A DNA stretch of 64,000 nucleotides from Aestuariirhabdus sp049985285 (GTDB lineage Bacteria > Pseudomonadota > Gammaproteobacteria > Pseudomonadales > Aestuariirhabdaceae): assembly GCF_049985285.1 (NCBI RefSeq), contig NZ_JBNIEU010000002.1:1116001-1180000 (forward strand), in the 5' to 3' direction. The notes below the pieces were generated by a model. It made no database searches. It had not been told where the DNA came from and saw only the letters and a list, made by a program, of their open reading frames with translations. A program made the translations under genes and the position numbers. Within the stretch, counting starts at the first letter, position 1, and the number at the start of each line of letters is the position of its first letter. Below are positions 50,231-58,798 of the stretch, piece by piece.

Positions 50231-52923
50231 ACTTCGCACGGGGATTAGTACGATACAGCGTTATTGTCGCTTTTTTAACATCGCCTCCAGCTTTTTCAAA
50301 AGACTATTTACAAAGTGCCAAGGATTATCTTGATGATGGGGACAGATCATCGGCTATTATCGAGTTGAAAAACTATTTGAAAGAGGCTCCCGAGTCACTT
50401 GAGGCGCGGGAGCTACTGGCCGCGACCGAGTTGTCTACGGGGGATGTCGATGCCGCCATCGGCGTCTACGAATCAATAGAGCGCTCGGGTGATCTGGATC
50501 TCGACAAAATTGTCGAGTTGGCTAATCTATACCTTGTTAGACGTGAGCCAGAAAAAGCGTTGGCACTCCTTGCTTCACACAAAGGGCTTGTCGAAAGCTC
50601 CGCTCCTGCTCTTTTAGCAAAAGGAAATGCTTTTTTAGCCCAGGCAATGATGGCCGACGCTCGAGATTCATTTAACGCCTCAGGCAGTATTGAATCCTCA
50701 GCTGAGGCAACTATCGGGCTCGCAAAAATATGGGTAGCGGAAAAGGATACAGAAAAAGCAAAAAAACTTCTTGATGGTCTCCCAGAAAACGATAGTGATA
50801 ACGTTGAGGGTCAATTATTACGTGCGCAGATCTATTACATTGAAGCACGTTATTCTGACGCCGTTAAGATTTTTGAAAAGCTGGAAGAGAAAGGCGTTGG
50901 TGGAACGCTCGTAAAAAATAGAAAAGCAGATGCACTAATGGCTGCAGGTGAGGTTGAGTCTGCGGAAAAAACCTTGTTAGAAATTGTTAACAGTGAACCG
51001 GATAATGTGCAGGCAAACTTTAATCTCGGGAGGGTATCTCTTTCACGTCAGGAGTTTCCAAAGGCTCGAGAATACTTTGAGAAAGTTCTTTCCAGAGTGC
51101 CCAATCACTTACCCTCAATGTATATGCTATCTATTGCGCACTATCAGTTGGGTGCGAAGAATCAAGCTCGGGATATGCTAAACAGGTATATTCAGGAGTA
51201 TCCAAAAAATGGAACGGCCAGAGCCTTGCTGGCTACGATTATGCTCGAACAGGAGGCGTTTGAATCTGTTATTGCCTTGTTAGAGCCTCAGGGGCAGGTT
51301 GGAGGAGCGAGCGAGTCGGATGGAGATGAACTCGGACCAATGGAAAATGTACTCCTGGGTAAAGCCTATATGGGGTTGAATGACACCGAAAGGGGCATAG
51401 GTTATCTGGAAAAATCTAAGGTGGCCGCCGCCAATAATTTGGAAATTGAAGGCTATTTGGCTGCCGCGTACCTTAAAATCGGTGACGTGGCGGGTGCAGC
51501 GGTTTCCTCTGATCGGCTGGCAGCAGGCGATCGTCCTACAGTTGACGTTGATAAACGATTAACCCGTTTTTATCTGCAACGGGGTGAAATTGAGTTGGCC
51601 GATGCGCTCATAAAGAGCCGCATCAAACAATTTCCTGGGATCAGTGGCTACTGGTACCTGAGCGGGGAATTGCTGGAGGTTCGGCAGCTGTATGGGGAAG
51701 CACGTGAGCAGTATCAGCGGGTAATTGAGGAGTCCCCCCAAGACTCTCCTGCGATCATCGGCATATCAAGAACGCTGGCAAAACAAGGCGATACTGCGGC
51801 CGCTATCAAGTTCTTGCAACCCTATCTTAACAAAAATCCTGATACCCGGGTATCGATCTATTATGCAGGATTGCAGGATTCCCAGGGCAACCGGGAGCAA
51901 GCGGAAGATGTGCTTTTGAAGGCTCAACCCGGTGAGGGGGATAATGCTGAGGTGAGCTTAGCGCTTGCAGCCTTTTACCTTGGGAAGGGCGAACTTGATA
52001 AGGCGGCGATTAATGCGGGACGAGCCCTGAATAGAGAGCCAGATAGTATTTTGGCTAACCAGCTAATGCTTCAGATCGCCCTCAGTCGAAATGAAAATCA
52101 CAATGTCGATCACTATTTTTCACGCTTATTGGCGATTAGTGAGCCTCGCCTGCCGTTATTAAAGAGTTACCTGAGTTGGTTGGCTGGACAACAAGAGTTT
52201 ACAAGAGCGTTAGACGTGATAACCACCTACCAGTCCCGGTTTGATCAGGACGAATACTCTGAATTGATGCTGTTTAAATTCAGACTTTTGGCTGAAAGCG
52301 GTGATTTGTCATCCGCTGATAGGGTTCTGTTTGATCTAGAAACAGTGCACCCGGATAACTCTTCGATAATAGTCGCAAGAGCCCAGTTGTTATCGCGTAT
52401 GAAGCGTTTCGATGATGCCTTTAGTCATCTCGCTGAAGCGTACGAGCGGACCGGAGACAGCCGATTCGTGTCTGCAATGCTGTCGGTGGGGAATGGGCAT
52501 GATTTCCCGAATCAGGTTCTTGATCTCCATCTCAATGTGCTTTCAAAGGAACCTGACAATATCGTAATCAATAACAACACTGCTTGGTTGCTTATGAAGC
52601 GAGATGATCCGTCATCTGAAATCTATGCAAAAAAGGCCTATGAGCTTGATCCGGTGAATCCGGAGATACTGGATACGCTTGGCTGGGTATTAGTAAATCT
52701 AGGTAAGCTCGAAAAAGGGCTCGCGTATTTGCGCGATGCTCATAATGCGCTTCCTGAGAACCCTGATGTCGCGTATCACTATGCTTCAGCTTCAGCTAAG
52801 GCCGGTAAAACTCGAGATGCTCAAGAGGCTCTTGCAAAGATTCTTGCCCAACCAGGGGCTTTCGAAGAGCGTAAGAATGCCGAAGACCTTATGGAAAGAA
52901 TTGAAAGCGGTGAAGCTAATTAG
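50227..52923 (+). CDS. prsT: PEP-CTERM system TPR-repeat protein PrsT
   Basis: In this 898-residue protein a signal peptide (hydrophobic 8-22, cleavage near AFS-KDY) is followed by about 20 tetratricopeptide repeats through to the end (for example SAKDYLDDGDRSSAIIELK). It matches TIGR02917, the TPR protein of PrsK/PrsR loci, many of which are lipoproteins. This one lacks a lipobox cysteine, so it is probably soluble in the periplasm or held by its signal sequence. It is thought to act as an assembly scaffold for export. The third gene of the prs operon, translationally coupled. Confidence 0.93.
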   Translation: MNFARGLVRYSVIVAFLTSPPAFSKDYLQSAKDYLDDGDRSSAIIELKNYLKEAPESLEARELLAATELSTGDVDAAIGVYESIERSGDLDLDKIVELANLYLVRREPEKALALLASHKGLVESSAPALLAKGNAFLAQAMMADARDSFNASGSIESSAEATIGLAKIWVAEKDTEKAKKLLDGLPENDSDNVEGQLLRAQIYYIEARYSDAVKIFEKLEEKGVGGTLVKNRKADALMAAGEVESAEKTLLEIVNSEPDNVQANFNLGRVSLSRQEFPKAREYFEKVLSRVPNHLPSMYMLSIAHYQLGAKNQARDMLNRYIQEYPKNGTARALLATIMLEQEAFESVIALLEPQGQVGGASESDGDELGPMENVLLGKAYMGLNDTERGIGYLEKSKVAAANNLEIEGYLAAAYLKIGDVAGAAVSSDRLAAGDRPTVDVDKRLTRFYLQRGEIELADALIKSRIKQFPGISGYWYLSGELLEVRQLYGEAREQYQRVIEESPQDSPAIIGISRTLAKQGDTAAAIKFLQPYLNKNPDTRVSIYYAGLQDSQGNREQAEDVLLKAQPGEGDNAEVSLALAAFYLGKGELDKAAINAGRALNREPDSILANQLMLQIALSRNENHNVDHYFSRLLAISEPRLPLLKSYLSWLAGQQEFTRALDVITTYQSRFDQDEYSELMLFKFRLLAESGDLSSADRVLFDLETVHPDNSSIIVARAQLLSRMKRFDDAFSHLAEAYERTGDSRFVSAMLSVGNGHDFPNQVLDLHLNVLSKEPDNIVINNNTAWLLMKRDDPSSEIYAKKAYELDPVNPEILDTLGWVLVNLGKLEKGLAYLRDAHNALPENPDVAYHYASASAKAGKTRDAQEALAKILAQPGAFEERKNAEDLMERIESGEAN

Positions 52924-53160
52924 AGTTTTGGGTATCAGAAGGGGCGTGAACAAGTCCACAGTGCTCTCTGCGGGCTTTGGAACGGCCGGGCCTCTAAATG
53001 GCAGGCCAGCCAACGAGTGTGTTGTGGTTTACCCGGACAGGAAAGATAAATGTTGCATAGCATACCCTTCATTGGCCTCAGTAAGGGTAGATGGCGACGT
53101 AAGCCTTATGGAGAGGTCTTTTCTATGCCGCTAATCTTCGCGCTCTGTGGGCACTATATG

Positions 53161-53190
53161 GTTAAGGAGCTTGTTCGCGAGCTCCTTAAC
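53161..53190 (+). promoter_or_regulatory. Perfect 13-bp hairpin with TTCG loop before the sulfotransferase gene
   Basis: GTTAAGGAGCTTG (53161-53173) pairs with CGAGCTCCTTAAC (53178-53190) around a TTCG tetraloop, with one G-T wobble. It ends 13 nt before the ATG at 53204 and has no T run, so it is not a simple terminator. The RBS AAAGGATG lies just outside the stem. It may stabilise the downstream mRNA or control its translation. The rest of the 52924-53203 gap shows no gene. Confidence 0.7.
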
Positions 53191-53203
53191 AAAGGATGAC
53201 GAA

Positions 53204-54157
53204 ATGCGATCTGGTGAGCTACAGCTAAAAGTAGAAAAGACGCTTGCATTCTACCGAAATTCGATTCTTTATCAGTTGCGCGGGTGGCGAGCTAATGTGT
53301 TGCCGGTTTACCCTGATCGCCCTGTTTTTGTAATAGGTTGCTCAAGGGCAGGGACTACTCTGGTCTACAAGACGCTGAGCTTGTCAAATGGATTGGGAAC
53401 CCTGAATCGAGAGACTCATGACCTATGGGCGCAATTACACAGCCTGGATTCGCGAAATTGGGAGAGTCACTGTCTGTTCAAGCACGATGCAGTAAAAAAG
53501 GATGAACGTTTTATCTCCAACTATTTTTACTCAAGGACGGGTAAGTTGCGATTTGTTGACAAGAATAACCAGAACGGCCTTTGTGTAGACTATCTTAATG
53601 CATTGTTTCCGCAAGCTCTGTTTGTCTACGTTACCCGCAACCCAGGAGACAATATACACTCACTTATTGAAGGTTGGAGAAGGGCAGACGAGTACGCTAC
53701 CTGGTCAGACAACCTACCGGCTACTGTCGATATTGATGGGGGGATGTTTTCTCGGTGGTGTTTTTTCCTCTTTCCCGGTTGGAGGGAGTACGTGGACAGT
53801 CCGATTGAGGCGGTGTGTGCGGAACAGTTTCGTTCAATCAATAAATCTATTCTCAGTAGTTCCCGGAAAATAACCCAAGACCGTTTTTTTCGAATTGAGT
53901 ATGAGAGGATTCTGGAGGACCCAGTTGACAGCTTCCGTGGACTCTATGATTTTTGTGGAGTGCCTTTTACCGAGGAGTTAAAAACACATTCCCAAACTGT
54001 TTTGCAACACCCTTACAATGCATTCTCGGCAATTAAGCGCAACAAATGGCTCGACTCCGACAATGTTAAGCGCATCAAGTCGGTGTTGCCCAGAGTTGAA
54101 GAGGTGGCTAAAGCTATGGGGTATGAACCTGCGGATTACATGAGGTCCGAGGTTTGA
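53204..54157 (+). CDS. Sulfotransferase family protein
   Basis: This protein has 317 residues from the ATG at 53204. The N-terminal PAPS-binding loop is IGCSRAGTTLVYKTL (about 45-59, 5'-phosphosulfate-binding), and the 3'-phosphate region VTRNPGDNIHSLIEGWR is near 145. The C-terminal half contains the expected helices (KRNKWLDSDNVKRI). It probably sulfates a sugar of the exopolysaccharide or another cell-surface acceptor, given its position in the exosortase locus. It overlaps the next gene by 4 nt. Confidence 0.85.
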   Translation: MRSGELQLKVEKTLAFYRNSILYQLRGWRANVLPVYPDRPVFVIGCSRAGTTLVYKTLSLSNGLGTLNRETHDLWAQLHSLDSRNWESHCLFKHDAVKKDERFISNYFYSRTGKLRFVDKNNQNGLCVDYLNALFPQALFVYVTRNPGDNIHSLIEGWRRADEYATWSDNLPATVDIDGGMFSRWCFFLFPGWREYVDSPIEAVCAEQFRSINKSILSSSRKITQDRFFRIEYERILEDPVDSFRGLYDFCGVPFTEELKTHSQTVLQHPYNAFSAIKRNKWLDSDNVKRIKSVLPRVEEVAKAMGYEPADYMRSEV

Positions 54158-55401
54158 GTGTTCTTTGGACATCCCTAGGGTTCTTTATAATTGTCGGGTG
54201 GGGGCTTTGCGTACTGGTTGTTTGGTGGCGATACGGCCCGATACTCCGCGCTATTTTTCGAGAACCGGTGCTAAATGCACCTCTATTTATTCTGGAAAGC
54301 GATGACTGGGGGGCGGGGGATCACCAGCAGTCACAAAGCCTTGGAAAAATAAATACGATGCTGAAGGCATGCCTATTGGCTGATGGTGGCAATCCTGTTA
54401 TGACCCTGGGTGTAACCCTTTTGGCACCGAGGGTGTCGGTAAAGGATAGTCACTGTGTAATAGAAACCGTTTCACTGGCAGCACCGGAGAGCCAGAAAAC
54501 ACTCATATCGCTACTGGAAGTTCAGCGTGAAGGGTTGATGCCACTCCAACTCCATGGGCGATTACACTTTAATACTGACTGCCTACAAAGCTATATGGAT
54601 AGCCAATTTAAAGATGAAACCAGGGCGGAAAATAACCCAGTGGAGCTGGGTAAATCGATACCGATCGAAGTTTTTCCCGCAGAAGTTCAGTCCCGGTGGT
54701 GTTCCGCTGAGTCAGATGCAGAGCGTCAAGCCATGGATGAGGTGTTAGAGCACAAGGATGTTTTTGGTATGATGCCTTCGGTTGCGGTGCCACCCACGTT
54801 TGTATGGAATGATGAGGTAGAAGCAGGGTGGCTAAAGGGAGGAATAACAACCTTGATGACCCCGGGACATCGCTCTGTCGAGCGCGATGGCGATCACTTT
54901 GTACGTGACAGACGTGATATCGCGAATGGCGATTTGACGGCATCCGGGCTGCTTTGCCTGGTACGCAACGGCTATTTTGAACCCTATAAAGGAGTCGGGG
55001 TTAATCAATGCCTGCAGATGGTTGAGCACGCCATCGCCTGCGGTCGTCCTGCAATTATAGAAACCCATCGCTGGAACTATATACATCCAGATCTTTCAGT
55101 TCGGGAGCGCTGTTATTCCGAGTTGGCGTCGCTGCTAAGGATCGTTGTGGAACGCTATCCGGCGGTTGCCTCGGTAAGCTCAGAAGTGCTCGCAGATCGA
55201 TACCGATCCAACCCTCGACCCGCAGCCTCAAGGGAGGAGAGTTATTTTATCCTTCCCCTTTGGAAGCGAATTCCAGCCTGGCAAGCCCGGTTGGATGGGA
55301 GTGAAATTCCCAAGTTATTTAGATGGGTTACTGGCATAGCGGCAATTCTGTGGATCGGCAGGCAGTTACTGGTATTGAATGCTGGGTTCAAGCATGAATA
55401 G
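54154..55401 (+). CDS. Membrane-anchored polysaccharide deacetylase-like protein
   Basis: This 415-residue protein starts at TTG (54154), overlapping the sulfotransferase stop, with GAGG upstream. An N-terminal membrane helix (GFFIIVGWGLCVLVVWW) precedes a domain that reads like the NodB/deacetylase superfamily. LESDDWGAG would be the metal aspartate strand, LQLHGRLHF the histidine motif and IETHRWNYIH a late histidine. A second hydrophobic segment lies at the C-terminus (about 388-410). The family is not certain. It probably modifies the exopolysaccharide together with its neighbours. Confidence 0.6.
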   Translation: MSVLWTSLGFFIIVGWGLCVLVVWWRYGPILRAIFREPVLNAPLFILESDDWGAGDHQQSQSLGKINTMLKACLLADGGNPVMTLGVTLLAPRVSVKDSHCVIETVSLAAPESQKTLISLLEVQREGLMPLQLHGRLHFNTDCLQSYMDSQFKDETRAENNPVELGKSIPIEVFPAEVQSRWCSAESDAERQAMDEVLEHKDVFGMMPSVAVPPTFVWNDEVEAGWLKGGITTLMTPGHRSVERDGDHFVRDRRDIANGDLTASGLLCLVRNGYFEPYKGVGVNQCLQMVEHAIACGRPAIIETHRWNYIHPDLSVRERCYSELASLLRIVVERYPAVASVSSEVLADRYRSNPRPAASREESYFILPLWKRIPAWQARLDGSEIPKLFRWVTGIAAILWIGRQLLVLNAGFKHE

Positions 55402-56341
55402 GCCTCCGCGTATATCGGTTGTTGTGCCGGTCTATAATGGTGAAAAAACGTTGGCCAGGGCGTTGGACTCCCTAATCGAGCAAGACGTTTCGCCCTACGA
55501 GGTTATCGTGGTGGATGATGGGTCTACCGATGGAAGCGCTGCTGTTGCGGCCCGATATGGCGAGCGCATAAGCTTGATTCAGCAGGATAACCTAGGTGTT
55601 TCCGTTGCTCGTAACAGGGGGGTTGCCCATGCCAGTGGAGACTGGTTAGCATTTCTCGATGCGGATGATTGGTACTATCCCCATAGACTTAGCTGTCACG
55701 CAGAGCTAATTCAGAGATACCCAAAACTGGACCTTCTTAGTGGAAATTTTCACTACGTCTACGAAGATGGCTCTTCGCAGGAGAATATTGATGCGCTCGA
55801 TTGGGGGGGGGAGCTGCGAAACTCAGCTGAAGGCGCCATGGTGCTTATCGATAAACACCTGCGTAGGAAATATGCGGGACAGCATGTTGGCGATACCCAC
55901 ACCTTGACCCTGCGCCGAGATCTGTTCCTTCGTGTTGGGGGATACCCTGAAGGGGTTGCCATAGCAGAGGATATGAGTCTGCTTTTAAGGGCGCTGGATC
56001 ACTCAGCGTGGCAGGCGGTAGTGCTTACACCGCTCGCGGCCTATTGTGTGCATTCAACGAGCGCAATACGGCGCCGTCCACTGGCTTCCCAGCGCCTGGC
56101 GTTGGAGACCTATCGCGATCTTTTAGGGAGCTATCAGTTTCAGCGGCAGGAGGTTCTATTGGGTGCCGGTGATGCGTTGCGAAGAGCGCGCCTCGATCTC
56201 TCTTATGCATTACTAAGCAACCGTCACTATCCCGCCGCGGTTATCAATCAGGTCAATGGACTGCTCAGTGACCCTGGAATTTTTTTGCGCAAGGTTCGCG
56301 ATCTGTTGTCAGTACTGCGAGGCCGGTCTGCTTCGGCTTGA
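55394..56341 (+). CDS. Family 2 glycosyltransferase
   Basis: This protein of about 315 residues has a GT-A fold. The start PRISVVVPVYNGEKTL, the nucleotide-binding VVDDGSTDGS, the metal motif FLDADDWYYP (DxD) and EDMSLLLRA (ED, base region) are all in order. The ATG at 55394 is preferred; an in-frame ATG at 55379 is possible. The gene overlaps the deacetylase-like gene by 8 nt. It should transfer a sugar during exopolysaccharide or glycan synthesis. Confidence 0.88.
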   Translation: MNRPPRISVVVPVYNGEKTLARALDSLIEQDVSPYEVIVVDDGSTDGSAAVAARYGERISLIQQDNLGVSVARNRGVAHASGDWLAFLDADDWYYPHRLSCHAELIQRYPKLDLLSGNFHYVYEDGSSQENIDALDWGGELRNSAEGAMVLIDKHLRRKYAGQHVGDTHTLTLRRDLFLRVGGYPEGVAIAEDMSLLLRALDHSAWQAVVLTPLAAYCVHSTSAIRRRPLASQRLALETYRDLLGSYQFQRQEVLLGAGDALRRARLDLSYALLSNRHYPAAVINQVNGLLSDPGIFLRKVRDLLSVLRGRSASA

Positions 56342-56462
56342 AGCGAAACGAAGACGCCTACGAAATGGAATCATTGCTTGGCCTCAGGGGCGTGTAAAGC
56401 TCCTCAACACGCGGGCACATTCCTGGATGAGATGGATGCCAATTTGGCCTCTCGGTTTTTCC

Positions 56463-56488
56463 AAAAACAAAGAGCCCCGAAGGGCTCT
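56463..56488 (-). terminator. Rho-independent terminator of the PEP-CTERM gene
   Basis: On the minus strand AGAGCCC-TTCG-GGGCTCT (56488 down to 56471) is followed by a T-rich run TTGTTTTT. It lies 49 nt after the stop of the convergent minus-strand gene. On the plus strand no T run follows the hairpin. Confidence 0.8.
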
Positions 56489-56536
56489 GTGCTGGTAACT
56501 ATCCCTGTTACCGGGATTAGATGCTTTTACTAACTC

Positions 56537-57448
56537 CTAAGCGGCACGCTTACGCTTCAAACCGCCCATGGCCAACAACCCTAGAGCCATCAGTGCCAAT
56601 ACACCGGGCTCCGGGATTGTGCGCAGGTGGTCGATACGGAAGGCGGCCTGGAACTGGTTGACAACGCCCTCAGCGGTTACCATTCCGAGGCAATTTACGT
56701 CGGCGCCAGCCTCTTCACAGGCTTCGTCAGATAGAGGAACCAAACCCTCGCCAGTATCGGTGTTTTGCAGGAATATTGAGGCTGCATATAACTCCATTTC
56801 ATCTTCGTCCCCAAATGTAAACAGTTGGAAGAAAGAGAGAGTGTCGGGGTTAAAGCCGGCACCGGCAACGTTGAGAACAAACACGTCACCGCAACCGTTT
56901 TCATTAACTGGTACCCCTTCAGGACATAGCCCATTGCCGTCACCGGGATCCAGATTGTCCCAGAAATTAGGCGTTTCGATAAATTCGATTGCGAAGGTTA
57001 AAGGCGGCGCACTGAAACTGTCACCATCCCCGGCTGTGGCGGGTGGGATGGGCAGCTCCGGATCCAGAGTAAGAACATCGAGAAGCGTAGCGCTGGTTAA
57101 TGTGTCGCCAGTAATTACGAAGTTGTTATGGGTATAGATAGAGGTATCTACGGTAGCACCTCCGGTTTGAACCGAACCGGAATTGGTACCGGCATTATCG
57201 ATGAAGAGCGAACTCTGCTGCAGAGTCGGATTTTCCCCATTGTTATTGAAGGGGTTACCCCATGCCAAATTGGTCGATCCACCCAACAGAGAGTTAGGCA
57301 CGGTACCCGTGACCCCGGCATTAAACTCAGTGAAGCTGCTATTCAGCGTGTAGTTCCAGTCGGTGACAACAATTGCACTGGCCGTAGGCGACAGCAATAA
57401 CGGTGCGGTCAGGCAAGCAGCGGTTAATAAGCGTTTTGCAGTAAACAT
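56537..57448 (-). CDS. THxN-family PEP-CTERM anchored protein
   Basis: This protein has 303 residues from the ATG at 57448, which sits 6 nt from GAGGGA; the ATG at 57454 is too close to it. The signal peptide ends near ASA-IVV. The exported part carries the YTHNNF sequence that gives the THxN family its name. The C-terminal sorting signal reads IPEPGVLALMALGLLAMGG-LKRKR (PEP motif, membrane helix, basic tail). Exosortase should cleave at PEP, releasing it to the surface. It has its own sigma-54 promoter and a terminator, so it is a PrsR target candidate. Confidence 0.92.
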   Translation of the reverse strand: MFTAKRLLTAACLTAPLLLSPTASAIVVTDWNYTLNSSFTEFNAGVTGTVPNSLLGGSTNLAWGNPFNNNGENPTLQQSSLFIDNAGTNSGSVQTGGATVDTSIYTHNNFVITGDTLTSATLLDVLTLDPELPIPPATAGDGDSFSAPPLTFAIEFIETPNFWDNLDPGDGNGLCPEGVPVNENGCGDVFVLNVAGAGFNPDTLSFFQLFTFGDEDEMELYAASIFLQNTDTGEGLVPLSDEACEEAGADVNCLGMVTAEGVVNQFQAAFRIDHLRTIPEPGVLALMALGLLAMGGLKRKRAA

Positions 57449-57545
57449 GATCATTCCCTCGCTAAAAGATCCAATCCCAATCGCGGTTCAAATGGCTTTA
57501 AAGCTGTTGAACACCCAATTTAAATCACGACTTGCTTGCCTATAT

Positions 57546-57561
57546 AGCAAAGAGCTGGCCA
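57546..57561 (-). promoter_or_regulatory. Sigma-54 promoter of the PEP-CTERM gene
   Basis: On the minus strand TGGCCA-N5-TTGCT (57561 down to 57546) has the conserved GG at -24 and GC at -12 with exact spacing. The expected start site is about 80 nt before the ATG at 57448. PrsR, the sigma-54 activator encoded at 48851, is the natural partner. The same gap holds the divergent nitroreductase promoter. Confidence 0.8.
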
Positions 57562-57719
57562 ATTCCTGTTCTAGCCTCCTAACCTATTGGTTAAATTGAA
57601 TAAATAATACTCTGCTATACTCATCGCTCCGATCTGTTTAACGAATTTTTAGAAAGGTGTAAATCCTGCTGACAGCTGCTGGTGCTGCGGAGGAGGCACT
57701 ATTTTATAGGGAGGGTTAT

Positions 57720-58751
57720 GTGGTGGAACCTTCGAGCCCTTTAAAGGCCCTGGTTGGTATTGCGAGCCGTTATCCGTCGGCAGATAACTCCCAACCTCTC
57801 CAGTTTCAGATCTCCGGTGAGGAAATTGGAATAAGTTATTCGCCGCTTAGGTGTAATTCAGAGGCTTATTTCGGACCCGGCTCTCATGCGGTTGAATTAA
57901 GCCTCGGTTGTGCGATAGAAAGCCTTCGTATTGTTGCCAAAAATCTTGACACTCCCTGCTCCGTTAGAACGGCGGAGGGCAGGGTTATCTGCACCTTCCC
58001 CGGCATTAGTGATCTGAGTGTTGGGCCGCTCGCTGAAGCTTCGATTTTACGGCGCCATACAAATCGGGGTCCTTTTCTCCGTGAGCCGCTGGATAACGCC
58101 ACTGTGCAGGCTATATCTGCACAGGTGGAGGGGCCGCTCATTGCCCGGTATTGGGCGACATCGGGTGCAAATGATTTGATCGAGCAAATTCAACAGGCTT
58201 CCTCTTTACGTTTCCGCTCGCCAGATCTGGTTCGCTTTTTGGCATCCTCTTTACGATATACGCCGGAAGAGGCCGCAAATGGCGACGGTTTGGATGTTGA
58301 AACGCTCTGTTTGCCCCCGGGAGGGGGCGCAATACTGGGTATGAGTACATCGAGTTACTGGCTGCCCAAACTTAATCATTTAGGCTTTCATCGGGTGTTA
58401 GCGTTGTTTGAAGGCGTGATGCTTAAGCAATCAGCAGGCCTAATTACGATTTCCGGAGGTGAGCTAGAGACCGATGCCCGGGCAGCGGGCCAATTAATGA
58501 TGCGTCTGTGGGTGGAGCTTAATGCGGCAGGGTTAGGGGTGCACCCCTATTATGTTGTCACCGATCAATTGGTTCGGCGACGTCTTGGCAAGGTGAGTCA
58601 GGAACTTGAGGAGGAGGTTAAGGCCCTGGATGAGGGGGTGGTTGAGGCTGTTGGGGGCGCACTGCATATGGTGTTGCGAGTAGGGTACCCGAAGAACGAC
58701 GTCTGTCGCTCTCAGCGCTTACCTTTAGGGCAGGTTGTTGAGGAGTTATAG
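57720..58751 (+). CDS. Nitroreductase-family flavoprotein (MoeY/Rv1355c C-terminal-like)
   Basis: This 343-residue protein starts at GTG (57720), with GGGAGGG upstream. It is an FMN-binding nitroreductase fold with the N-terminal motif SRYPSADNSQPLQFQI and the ILRRHTNRGPF motif seen in Acg-like members. The helix LMMRLWVELNAAGLGVHPYYVV is also present. Mycobacterial Rv1355c (MoeY) fuses a ThiF-like domain to such a nitroreductase. Here the ThiF gene is separate and convergent, 47 bp away. It may oxidise or dehydrogenate an intermediate made by the adjacent ThiF/acyltransferase genes; the substrate is unknown. Confidence 0.75.
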   Translation: MVEPSSPLKALVGIASRYPSADNSQPLQFQISGEEIGISYSPLRCNSEAYFGPGSHAVELSLGCAIESLRIVAKNLDTPCSVRTAEGRVICTFPGISDLSVGPLAEASILRRHTNRGPFLREPLDNATVQAISAQVEGPLIARYWATSGANDLIEQIQQASSLRFRSPDLVRFLASSLRYTPEEAANGDGLDVETLCLPPGGGAILGMSTSSYWLPKLNHLGFHRVLALFEGVMLKQSAGLITISGGELETDARAAGQLMMRLWVELNAAGLGVHPYYVVTDQLVRRRLGKVSQELEEEVKALDEGVVEAVGGALHMVLRVGYPKNDVCRSQRLPLGQVVEEL

Positions 58752-58798
58752 GGTTTACAGTCAGTCACTCTTTCTGCGGTGGCCGCCTACCTGGGATC

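Noticed and set aside
50227..50300. PrsT as a lipoprotein
   Set aside because: Many family members are, but no cysteine follows the hydrophobic core here.
52736..53134. 132-residue frame overlapping the prsT end
   Set aside because: It is an out-of-frame shadow of prsT with no RBS, continuing into a gap without conserved features.
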